This document shows positions 24,855-31,975 of a stretch of DNA of 44,435 nucleotides, piece after piece. Under the pieces are notes generated by a model. That model had not been told where the DNA came from and did not search any database. It saw nothing but the letters and a program-made list of their open reading frames with translations. Source of the DNA: Bacillus carboniphilus (GTDB lineage: Bacteria; Bacillota; Bacilli; Bacillales; JC228); NCBI RefSeq assembly GCF_039522365.1, contig NZ_BAAADJ010000054.1, forward strand, positions 1 to 44,435, written 5' to 3'. A program made the position numbers and the translations under genes. Positions within the stretch are counted from its first letter, which is position 1. Each line of letters starts with the position of its first letter.

Positions 24855-25247
24855 ATGAGAGACCGAAACATAGAAACCTTATATGATCAAATTGGAAGTG
24901 ACCTCATTGATCAATTAGTGGAGGCTTTTTATCCTAGGGTATATGCAGACCCTGATTTAAGACCTTTATTTGAAGATGACATGAGTGAAATTATGCGAAA
25001 GCAACGGATGTTTTTAACCCAATTTCTTGGGGGGCCGCCCCTTTATAGTCAAGAATTTGGACCACCTGCTATGAAACATAGACACTTGCCATTTGAAATA
25101 ACACCTAGGCGTGCTGAGTGTTGGTTGCGATGTATGGGTGAAGCTTTTGAAGAGGTAGGATTAGACAAACATCCTGCTGGTGAATTATTTTACAGTCGGT
25201 TGAAACAGGTGGCGATGATCATGGTGAATACAGGGGTAGATAAATGA
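24855..25247 (+). CDS. Truncated haemoglobin (group II, YjbI-like)
   Basis: About 130 residues, the usual size for a 2-on-2 globin. ETLYDQIGSDLIDQLVEAFY opens the fold. PLFEDDMSEIMRKQRMFLTQ is the E-helix region with FLGGPPLYS after it. MKHRHLPFEIT holds the proximal His, and RAECWLRCMGEAF the G helix with Trp, as in group II proteins. It binds haem and O2/NO; in bacilli YjbI-type proteins help in oxidative or nitrosative stress. I use ATG 24855, with GGGGG about 9 bases upstream; the frame is open to 24756 but that stretch has no SD. Confidence 0.88.
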   Translation: MRDRNIETLYDQIGSDLIDQLVEAFYPRVYADPDLRPLFEDDMSEIMRKQRMFLTQFLGGPPLYSQEFGPPAMKHRHLPFEITPRRAECWLRCMGEAFEEVGLDKHPAGELFYSRLKQVAMIMVNTGVDK

Positions 25248-25370
25248 TTTCTACCGTGTAATGGAAAAAAATGACTCATTACAGGCGTTTAACAATTTGA
25301 TTGCTAGGTTCTCCTATCGGATATTCTATGTTAGAATGACGGACAATGGTTACGAAAGGAGAGTTACTAT

Positions 25371-26081
25371 ATGTTTAAAAAAATCTCAAAAGGATTTATC
25401 CTATTATTCGTTGTAGGACTTGTATTAGCAGCTTGCAGCACAGCACCTTCAGAAGAGGGGAAAAAAGAGGAAGATAAATCAGAAGAGAATAAATCAGAGG
25501 TAGTCGCAAAAATAAATGGTGAGGAGATTACCCGCGAGTATTATGAGACTCAATTAGAGGCCATTAAAACTTCCTATAAAAATCAAGGTATGAATATAGA
25601 TGATCTTGACGGTGATATGAAGAAACAAATGGAAGAATCTGTTTTAGATCAAATTATTAACACAGAAGTTCTGATTCAGACAGCTGAAGGCGAAGGCGTG
25701 TCTGTCGAACAAAGTGAAGTGGAAGCTGAATTAGAAGGTTTGAAATCTCAATTTCAAGATGAAGCACAATATAAAGAAGCCTTAGAGGCGAATAATGTAA
25801 GTGAAGACACACTGAAAGAACAGCTTAAAGATGAGTTAATCATAACGAAATATCTTGATACTCAAATTGGCGAAATTAAGGCATCCGCAGAAGAAGTAGA
25901 AGCGGCGTATGAGGAATATAAAGCGCAAGTTGAAAGCCAAGAGCAGAAAGCAGAAGAATTAGAAGCAATTCAACCTCAGATTGAGCAACAAGTGATTGCT
26001 CAGAAGAAGAATGAGGAAGTAAGTAAGATTATTGAGAATTTGCGCAAAGAGAATGAAAAAAATATTGAGGTATTGCTGTAA
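25371..26081 (+). CDS. SurA N-terminal domain lipoprotein (PrsA-like without PPIase domain)
   Basis: Lipoprotein of 236 residues. The signal peptide ends in LVLAAC, followed by a Glu/Lys-rich linker. VVAKINGEEITREYYE starts the SurA_N chaperone domain; helices such as LDQIINTEVLIQTAEGEGVS and LKDELIITKYLDTQI follow. It lacks the parvulin PPIase domain found in PrsA between the two halves of the chaperone, and ends with QIEQQVIAQKKNEEVSKII, the usual second part. It probably helps fold proteins after secretion. AAAGGAG lies 8 bases before the ATG, and a strong terminator follows. Confidence 0.88.
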   Translation: MFKKISKGFILLFVVGLVLAACSTAPSEEGKKEEDKSEENKSEVVAKINGEEITREYYETQLEAIKTSYKNQGMNIDDLDGDMKKQMEESVLDQIINTEVLIQTAEGEGVSVEQSEVEAELEGLKSQFQDEAQYKEALEANNVSEDTLKEQLKDELIITKYLDTQIGEIKASAEEVEAAYEEYKAQVESQEQKAEELEAIQPQIEQQVIAQKKNEEVSKIIENLRKENEKNIEVLL

Positions 26082-26088
26082 TAAGGTA

Positions 26089-26120
26089 GAGGATGAGCGT
26101 TTTGCTCATCCTCTTTTTTG
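26089..26120 (+). terminator. Terminator of the SurA_N lipoprotein gene
   Basis: GAGGATGAGC (26089-26098) pairs perfectly with GCTCATCCTC (26104-26113), T6 follows. Confidence 0.93.
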
Positions 26121-26124
26121 TGCT

Positions 26125-26146
26125 GTGGGACAGCAAACCTGTCCCT
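26125..26146 (-). repeat. GGGACA hairpin repeat, copy 14 (short)
   Basis: GTGGGACAG then CCTGTCCCT; only one arm on each side, lacking the doubled arm. Confidence 0.75.
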
Positions 26147-26197
26147 ATTTTGATATAATACTAATTACCTATTTTTTCATCTAGAAGGAGATTACTA

Positions 26198-27208
26198 ATG
26201 GATCAGGGTTGGGTTAGGGAACAAACGAGTACGACACACCATAAGATAGCGATTTTTTTGTTTCCTTTGGTCGTGTTTTGGGGGTATTTGCATCCCGTTA
26301 TTTTTGGGGTTGGACTTATTATTTTTTTCTTAGTTACATCTTTTAAGATGTTGAAGTCGATGTTGATGTGGATGGTTGTGCTGGGCGTAATATCTTTTGT
26401 TTTACCGTTTTTAGCTCCCATCATTTTTATTATTATGATTGTCTTGTTTTTTATGAGAATTAACTATGTAGTGAAAAATTGGCGCCCATTTGTATCAGGG
26501 TTGTTCTTTTACGGGATTGCCGGCGGATTGATGGGACGTTCGAGCTATCTCTACTCGTACAATGGACCATTTTCAAATAGTGCCCTAGTAGAGGGGTTGA
26601 TCGTTTGCGCGATTAGTTTTGTTGCGCTCCAACTACTGCTTCGTTGGCTTTATCGACATCATTATACTAGCTATGCGGCTTTAGGAATTATGGGAAGTGT
26701 CCCGGTGATTATTATTGCGTTTGTCTTACCTTTCTTGAAACTACATGTTGGTGCAGATTTCTTCGCGCCGGAAACTACTGTTGAAACTAAACCGGTAACA
26801 GGAGAAGCTTATGCGGAGACGAAGCTTTCTACTGGAGAGCCAACTGGGACGAGGTCATCTGAACTTGTTCATGTCAAAGAACATGTACGAACAGCACCGG
26901 ACGGGGATCCAACCAACAACTTGTCCTATGATGGGCCTGACAAAAAGGAACCGAATGAAGAACTAGTTCATGTCAGAGAGCATGTGAGGACACCTCCTGA
27001 TGGGGATCCAACCAACAACCTGTCTTACGATGAAAGTGCCGAAAGGAAAACGTATAGACAAGTAGCTGTTAGTATGGAACCTGCCGAGGAAAAGAGTCCG
27101 ATTGATAAAATTATAGAGAATACACAGGCAGCGGTTCCTGGGCAAACAGCTGTGGATCGATTGATTAGCGAGCTGAAGAAACAACAAGAAGAGAAAGAGC
27201 GGAAATAG
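26198..27208 (+). CDS. Multi-pass membrane protein with repeated PDGDPTNN motif in its tail
   Basis: Protein of 336 residues. Residues about 15-185 form six or so membrane helices with a glycine-rich loop (YGIAGGLMGRSSYLYSY). The remaining 150 residues are hydrophilic and include two nearly identical units, ELVHVKEHVRTAPDGDP and ELVHVREHVRTPPDGDP, each followed by TNNLSYD. HVRTxPDG followed by NNxS resembles short repeats in other Gram-positive secreted or structural proteins. The C-terminus is charged and helical (VDRLISELKKQQEEKE). Function unknown. GAAGGAG lies about 7 bases before the ATG. Confidence 0.7.
   Translation: MDQGWVREQTSTTHHKIAIFLFPLVVFWGYLHPVIFGVGLIIFFLVTSFKMLKSMLMWMVVLGVISFVLPFLAPIIFIIMIVLFFMRINYVVKNWRPFVSGLFFYGIAGGLMGRSSYLYSYNGPFSNSALVEGLIVCAISFVALQLLLRWLYRHHYTSYAALGIMGSVPVIIIAFVLPFLKLHVGADFFAPETTVETKPVTGEAYAETKLSTGEPTGTRSSELVHVKEHVRTAPDGDPTNNLSYDGPDKKEPNEELVHVREHVRTPPDGDPTNNLSYDESAERKTYRQVAVSMEPAEEKSPIDKIIENTQAAVPGQTAVDRLISELKKQQEEKERK
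26861..27031 (+). repeat. In-gene tandem repeat, two 72-nt units
   Basis: Units at 26861-26932 and 26960-27031, start to start 99 nt, encode 24-residue blocks differing at two positions (K/R, A/P). Third bases have diverged, so selection on protein is likely. Confidence 0.85.
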
Positions 27209-27219
27209 AAATGTGGTAG

Positions 27220-27250
27220 GTGGGACAGGAAACCTGTCCCTATGTCCCAC
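27220..27250 (-). repeat. GGGACA hairpin repeat, copy 15 (overlaps HTH gene stop)
   Basis: GTGGGACAGG then CCTGTCCC and TATGTCCCAC, double arm on the right. Read on the minus strand it supplies AGT GGG ACA TAG to the HTH gene. Confidence 0.9.
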
Positions 27251-27743
27251 TCAGAGGTTTGAGGCTGAAGTAGTGGAGAGCCTGGTTGATTGCATGGATG
27301 TCGTACATTTGTTTTTCTAGAAAGAATTGAATGATGAGATCAGTGGTGTCACTTTCTGACAGAGAGTATCCTGCTGCGTGTAGTAATTCTTCGGTATCTT
27401 CTAGGTCGAGTTCAAGTGCTAGGGCGAGTGCAATAATAGTGTTTTTCTTAGGGCGATAGTTCGGATTCGAACGGATTTTTGAGAAATGCTTTCGGTCGAG
27501 CCCAGCCTTTTTATATATTTCGGCGTCTGTATTTTCGGTTTGATCAATAAATCCAAACAAAACTTCTTGTAGGGTGGGTTGACGATGCTTTTTGATGAAA
27601 TCTTCAAGCTCACTGGTTGAAAGAGATTCTTGTAAAATGGGAATCTCTTCTTTTAATTCAAATGAGTGTACGCCTGTTTCACTAAGGCTTTCATGTATTT
27701 TAATATATTCTTCTAATTCCTTTAAAAGCTTTTGGTCAAGCAT
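27240..27743 (-). CDS. Helix-turn-helix protein divergent from a vWA protein
   Basis: Protein of 167 residues. The N-terminal 60 residues are acidic and helical. The centre carries a Cro/XRE-like helix-turn-helix: DAEIYKKAGLDRKHFSKIRS, then KKNTIIALALALELDLEDTE and ELLHAAGYSLS, as in sigma-like XRE domains. It ends LSGT with the stop provided by a hairpin repeat. It is transcribed away from the von Willebrand factor A gene, 97 bases apart; this pairing suggests control of, or a shared pathway with, that protein (inference). SD AAAGGGATGGGG lies before the ATG. Confidence 0.75.
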   Translation of the reverse strand: MLDQKLLKELEEYIKIHESLSETGVHSFELKEEIPILQESLSTSELEDFIKKHRQPTLQEVLFGFIDQTENTDAEIYKKAGLDRKHFSKIRSNPNYRPKKNTIIALALALELDLEDTEELLHAAGYSLSESDTTDLIIQFFLEKQMYDIHAINQALHYFSLKPLSGT

Positions 27744-27752
27744 AGCCCCATC

Positions 27753-27831
27753 CCTTTCAAATGTCGCCTTACAAGCGACCTATTTAAGACTTTTTCACGC
27801 TATCATTATAGCATGATGGCACATTGAAAGG
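27753..27831. promoter_or_regulatory. Divergent intergenic region with nested inverted repeats
   Basis: An imperfect inverted repeat spans the region (CCTTTCAAATGTCGCC at 27753-27768, GGCACATTGAAAGG at 27818-27831). Inside are GTCGC/GCGAC (27763-27779) and GCTAT/ATAGC (27799-27812). These are candidate operators for the HTH protein. Confidence 0.5.
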
Positions 27832-27840
27832 ATGATAGGG

Positions 27841-28428
27841 ATGGATAAGAAGGATACAGAAATTATTTTTTTGTTAGATCGAAGTGGATCAATGGCAGGA
27901 CTTGAATTGGACACAATAGGTGGATTTAATGCATTTATTGAAAAGCAATGTAAGTTGGAAGGGGAGACCATTCTAACGACAGTATTATTTGATGATCGCT
28001 ACGAAGTATTGTGGAATGGGGTAGATGCTCGAGAGGTAAGGCTAAGTACTAATGATTATTATGTAAGAGGAACAACAGCCTTACTAGATGCGGTTGGAAA
28101 TACAATATTAAACGTTAGTCATCGTTTGTCGAGAGTGAGTGAAGAGGACCTGCCCAATGTGATTTTTGTTATTACTACTGATGGGATGGAAAATGCTAGC
28201 CGTGAGTTTACTTATACAAAGGTGAAGGAGTTAATCAATCACCAGAAGGAACGCTGTAATTGGGAATTTATTTTTATGGGAGCAAATATAGATGCTGTTG
28301 AAGAAGCAGGAAGAATCGGAATTTCTGTAGATCATGCATATAACTTTGAGGCATCTGAAGCAGGTGTAGAGAAGATGTATAATGTCATTGAAGAAGTAGT
28401 GGCAGAGAAGAGATTGGATAGATGCTAA
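27841..28428 (+). CDS. von Willebrand factor A (vWA) domain protein
   Basis: Cytoplasmic protein of about 195 residues consisting of one vWA domain. The MIDAS metal site is visible: FLLDRSGSM (DxSxS), the Thr in RGTTALLDAVG, and VITTDGMEN (the Asp). Such bacterial vWA proteins often serve as scaffolds in metal-dependent complexes or stress responses. I use ATG 27841, with AAAGGA about 9 bases upstream; ATG 27832 touches its SD. Terminator follows. It is paired with the divergent HTH gene. Confidence 0.85.
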   Translation: MDKKDTEIIFLLDRSGSMAGLELDTIGGFNAFIEKQCKLEGETILTTVLFDDRYEVLWNGVDAREVRLSTNDYYVRGTTALLDAVGNTILNVSHRLSRVSEEDLPNVIFVITTDGMENASREFTYTKVKELINHQKERCNWEFIFMGANIDAVEEAGRIGISVDHAYNFEASEAGVEKMYNVIEEVVAEKRLDRC

Positions 28429-28436
28429 GTCTATGG

Positions 28437-28472
28437 GTAGACCCGCTGAGGTTAGGTGGGTCTATTTTTTTT
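28437..28472 (+). terminator. Terminator of the vWA gene
   Basis: TAGACCC (28438-28444) pairs with GGGTCTA (28458-28464), then T8. Confidence 0.9.
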
Positions 28473-29031
28473 CGTATAAAAATAATAAAATCTTCCTAGG
28501 TGAGAGGTTTATGTTATTGGTAGTTATGACCTATGTAATGTACGGCATTTTTGTCGAATAAGCATAGGTTTTGTTTGTAAATGAAATCCTCAGTGATTAT
28601 ATGTTGTCTGTTTAAGAGATAAGCAGACAAAAAATAGAAGCTGTATCATGACCTTTCTTAAACAAAAACGAAAAAATGGGGCGGTATAGACCTCTAATTG
28701 TGTCATAAAACCAAAAATATAATGGAAGTCACCCCCAATGAACTAGGCTTGTCCTCTACTCAACCTTCTATTAAAAAGGATTTCAATAGACCTAGAAATG
28801 AATCCATCCACTACCACAAGCACATGGACAAACCACTAGTAAAATGGAAGTTTCATATGAAAAAGGACCTGCATAGAATTATCAGAATACCTAAAATATT
28901 ATAATATTGGTTCTTTTACACTACTTTCCATTTAGTGATAACGCTCTATGTCTCCTTATCTAGCTTTCCCTTATAATTTAACTAACAAAAGGGTAAATTT
29001 TCCTACGATTAGAGTTTATTCCACAAAAAAT
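28473..29031. other. Gene-poor stretch upstream of the riboswitch
   Basis: No supported gene in about 560 bases. A 16-codon ORF at 28511-28561 (MLLVVMTYVMYGIFVE) has a GGTGAGAGG upstream and could be a hydrophobic micropeptide. An inverted repeat TGTCTG/CAGACA spans about 28606-28630. A TATAAT at 28972-28977 could be the -10 for the riboswitch transcript, but the -35 is weak. A Lys/His-rich frame at about 28698-28904 has no SD. Confidence 0.4.
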
Positions 29032-29149
29032 GACAAGTGAATGATAAAAGGCAAACCCGTACGAAAGTCGGGGACGCAAAGCTACGAGCCTAATTTACTC
29101 CATCATGAGTGAAACGGTCGTCGGGCCGCTCAAAAGCACTTGTCTTTTT
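29032..29149 (+). promoter_or_regulatory. c-di-GMP-I (GEMM) riboswitch
   Basis: The aptamer core at about 29049-29130 has the GEMM-I hallmarks: GGCAAACC, a short stem capped by the GAAA tetraloop (CCCG..GAAA..CGGG), GGGACGCAAAGC and GCCTAA, followed by a second stem region. This class binds cyclic di-GMP and controls motility, pilus, adhesion and c-di-GMP turnover genes. The perfect 8-bp repeat GACAAGTG (29032-29039) / CACTTGTC (29137-29144) closes the element and is followed by T5. That can be a terminator-like expression platform. The next gene, a PilB/GspE-like protein with an MshEN domain, begins 59 bases further on. Confidence 0.92.
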
Positions 29150-29207
29150 ATACCCATTTTTACTAATTACGTAATTCACATAAAAATAAAATTTGAGGAG
29201 GGTCCCT

Positions 29208-30845
29208 ATGCGCATCGGTGAACTATTGATTATGAATGGTTTGATTACGGAAGAGCAACTAGAAAAGGCGCTGCAAAAACAGAAGTATTCGTTTAAAAAG
29301 ATTGGTGAAATCCTCATTGAAGAAAAATTAATTACGGAACGACAATTAGTTGAAGCACTAGAGTTCCAATTAGGAATCCCTGTAATCAATCTAGAAGAAG
29401 TAAAGCCAAATCAGGCTACCATAGGACTCATACATGAATCAATAGCCCGAAAGCATTGTATGATTCCAATTGAACAGAAGAACGGAAAAATTAAGGTGGC
29501 CATGGCTGATCCGTTAAACCAAGAAGCCATTAAAGACGTACAAGTTGCGTCAGGGATGGTGGTACAACCTTGTTTAGCAACACGTACTGAATTAGAAACC
29601 ATTATTATTGGTCAGTATGGAGTAATGGATTCAGTGAAGGAGCTATCCGAAATTATAGGATATGGAATCCAACAAAGTGCAAGCACAATCCACCTAGATG
29701 CTGAAAAAGATGGACTAGCTGTTCGGTATCGAGTGAATAACAAACTAACCAAGCAAAAAGTGATTCCTAAACAGTTACAAGAAACGGTTATGGGTAGACT
29801 GAAAACGATGTCGAGTATGAACACGGCAGAACGAAAGCTACCTCAGACTGGGTATTTCCAAAAGAGCGTTCACAATGTTGAATACAATATTCGTGTTTCT
29901 ACAGTGCCAACGATAGATGGAGAGAGTGCAGTTCTTCGTTTAGTCAAACAGACAAATGAGGTCCTTCAGTTATCAAACTTGGGTTATACAGACTCGAACA
30001 TGAAACGTCTGACTGATGCTGCGGAGCAACTGAAAGGCCTTATTCTGATTGCAGGGCCAGCTGTTAGTGGGAAGAGCACGCATCTCTATTCTCTTTTACA
30101 CCACATAAAAAATGACGAAAGAAAAATAGTGTCAGTCGAAAATTTAGTAGAGAGAAGATTAGATGGAGTGATGCAGATAGAAGTAAATGAATTAAAAGGC
30201 TATACGTTTGCGGAGGGGCTTAGAACGAGCATGAACCAGGATCCGAATATAGTTATGGTCGGAGATATTCCTGATGCAGCAACCGCTGATGTAGTAACTA
30301 GGGTCTCACTCTCTGGACGAATGGTTATCGGTGGAATTCATGGACATGATGGAATTCATACCATTAAGAGGTTACTAGATATGGGGATTGAACCATACCT
30401 ACTGGCATCCTCCCTATCTTGTATCGTTAGTCAAAGAGTCGTACAGAAAGTATGTGATCGATGTGCACAGAGTACTCCAGCAACAGATGAAGAGTACAAG
30501 CTATTTGAAGAACATAATCTATTAGAATATACCAATCAAAAAGAGAAAAGTAGAATCGGAAATTTCCGTTCCTTTGTCACCACAAATAAAACGTCAAAAG
30601 TTGCTGTAGTTCGTGGTGAAGGATGTAAAGTATGTGACAATGTTGGATACCTGGGTACCATTGGAATCCAAGAAGTATTGGTCGTTGATGATCAACTAAG
30701 AGAATTAATTCTTAAAAAGAAATCAATTGAGGACTTTAAGAGTTACTTAGAGGAACGTGAACATAAATCGATGCTTTATGATGGTCTAGCTAAAGCTCGA
30801 GAAGGTATTACGACGGTGGACCAAGTTTTAAAAGTAGTGAACTAA
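29208..30845 (+). CDS. PilB/GspE-type ATPase homolog with MshEN domain and degenerate active site
   Basis: Protein of 545 residues. Residues 2-54 hold two tandem MshEN motifs of 24 residues (from R2 to Q25 and K31 to Q54) separated by 5 residues, the arrangement that binds c-di-GMP in MshE. Residues about 150-400 form the secretion ATPase: Walker A GPAVSGKST (283-291) is intact. The Asp box reads ENLVE (311-315) instead of EDPVE, Walker B reads GDIPD (352-356) instead of GEIRD, and the His box is IHGHD (377-381) instead of LHTND. The zinc Cys are kept (416, 419, 473, 476). So ATP binding is plausible but hydrolysis doubtful. No PilC, PilT or pilin gene is near. ATG 29208 has GGAGGG 5 bases upstream. 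It is followed by a response regulator in the same operon. Confidence 0.88.
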   Translation: MRIGELLIMNGLITEEQLEKALQKQKYSFKKIGEILIEEKLITERQLVEALEFQLGIPVINLEEVKPNQATIGLIHESIARKHCMIPIEQKNGKIKVAMADPLNQEAIKDVQVASGMVVQPCLATRTELETIIIGQYGVMDSVKELSEIIGYGIQQSASTIHLDAEKDGLAVRYRVNNKLTKQKVIPKQLQETVMGRLKTMSSMNTAERKLPQTGYFQKSVHNVEYNIRVSTVPTIDGESAVLRLVKQTNEVLQLSNLGYTDSNMKRLTDAAEQLKGLILIAGPAVSGKSTHLYSLLHHIKNDERKIVSVENLVERRLDGVMQIEVNELKGYTFAEGLRTSMNQDPNIVMVGDIPDAATADVVTRVSLSGRMVIGGIHGHDGIHTIKRLLDMGIEPYLLASSLSCIVSQRVVQKVCDRCAQSTPATDEEYKLFEEHNLLEYTNQKEKSRIGNFRSFVTTNKTSKVAVVRGEGCKVCDNVGYLGTIGIQEVLVVDDQLRELILKKKSIEDFKSYLEEREHKSMLYDGLAKAREGITTVDQVLKVVN

Positions 30846-30880
30846 AGTGAGATAAATTTACAAAACTAGGGGGAATGAAA

Positions 30881-31774
30881 ATGGCGTACAAATTTTTAGT
30901 GGTAGATGATACGAGTTTCATGAGAAAGATGGCAGCGGATTGTCTGAAACAACAGGGGCATGTGGTTGCTGGAGAAGCGGGGAACGGTAGAGAGGCTGTT
31001 AGGAAATTTAAAGAGCTTCAACCAGACGTGGTGATGATGGACTTAACAATGCCTGAAATGAACGGAGTCGACGCAATTAAAGAGATTTTAAAAATAAAGA
31101 AAGACGCTGTTATCTTAGTTTGCTCAGCGAGTAACCAGAAAGATATGATTCAGGATGCACTAGAAGCGGGGGCTGTTGGTTATTTAATGAAGCCATTCAA
31201 ACCTGATTATATGAATGAAATTATTAAAAAGTATGCAGTTCCTCACTTAACACCTGCAGAGCCTGAAGTTGCTGATAAACCTGAAAAAAAAGAAGAGAAG
31301 GTTGAAGCAACTACTAAGAATGAAGATAATCTTGATGCAGTGAAAAAAGTAGTAGAAGAGGCACAAAAAGAAGTCGCTGTTTCAACAGCAGAAGTAGTTG
31401 AAAAAGAAGAAGAGCAAGCTGTAGAAAAAGTAGAAGAACAACAACCGGTGGCTGCGGTAGCTGATGTAGTAGCTGCAGAGCCTGCTCAAGAAGAAGTTTC
31501 TGAAAAAACGGCTCCGGTTGCCGTTAAACCCCAAAGACCTGCAAGAGAAACTAAAATTAAATTTGTTACAAGCTACATCTGCAACTGGGAAGAAGAAGTT
31601 AGAGGGGAAAAAAGAAACTTCTCCCTAACCTTTACAGAAAATGACCAAAACATTTGCCTAGAAATGGTTGGTGCGGAAAGTGAAAAACAAACGATTCAAC
31701 TGTCGCTTGATGGGTTCCGTGATTTAAATGTATGGTTGGAGCAAAGAATTGAAGAAGGAAAAAGCGTGAGATAA
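30881..31774 (+). CDS. Response regulator with CheY-like receiver, acidic linker and unknown C-terminal domain
   Basis: About 297 residues. The receiver (1-120) has Asp9/Asp10, phosphorylation site Asp54 (MMDLTMPEMNG), Ser/Thr near 82-84 and Lys104 (KPF). Then comes a Glu/Val/Ala/Lys-rich low-complexity linker (about 125-222). The final 70 residues are an ordered, probably beta-rich domain (YICNWEEEVRGEKRNFSLTF, DGFRDLNVWLEQRI) that I do not recognise; no DNA-binding domain is evident. It lies 35 bases after the riboswitch-linked ATPase homolog and shares its terminator. It is thus likely part of the c-di-GMP module. ATG 30881 has GGGGGA at good spacing; the ATG at 30875 is too close. Confidence 0.83.
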   Translation: MAYKFLVVDDTSFMRKMAADCLKQQGHVVAGEAGNGREAVRKFKELQPDVVMMDLTMPEMNGVDAIKEILKIKKDAVILVCSASNQKDMIQDALEAGAVGYLMKPFKPDYMNEIIKKYAVPHLTPAEPEVADKPEKKEEKVEATTKNEDNLDAVKKVVEEAQKEVAVSTAEVVEKEEEQAVEKVEEQQPVAAVADVVAAEPAQEEVSEKTAPVAVKPQRPARETKIKFVTSYICNWEEEVRGEKRNFSLTFTENDQNICLEMVGAESEKQTIQLSLDGFRDLNVWLEQRIEEGKSVR

Positions 31775-31780
31775 AAACAA

Positions 31781-31834
31781 ATGGCCGTGGCCCTTTGCAG
31801 GATTAAAAACCTGTAGGGCTATGGCTATTTTTAT
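31781..31834 (+). terminator. Terminator of the riboswitch operon
   Basis: GCCCT..GCAGG pairs with CCTG..AGGGC, flanked by ATGGCC/TGGCTAT, then T5. Confidence 0.82.
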
Positions 31835-31975
31835 TTAATAATTTGGACACTGAGCAGTAAAGAAAAGAATTTTAAATAATACTCCTACCACCCTCTTATT
31901 TTTAGCTATGACAAAAGTATAATACAATGGGAGATATGATAATAAGGGTGTAAAGATTGAAGGACAAAGGATAAG

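Noticed and set aside
28698-28904. Open frame of 68 codons rich in Lys and His
   Set aside because: No SD before the TTG or the internal ATG, odd composition, and no neighbouring structure; chance ORF is more likely.
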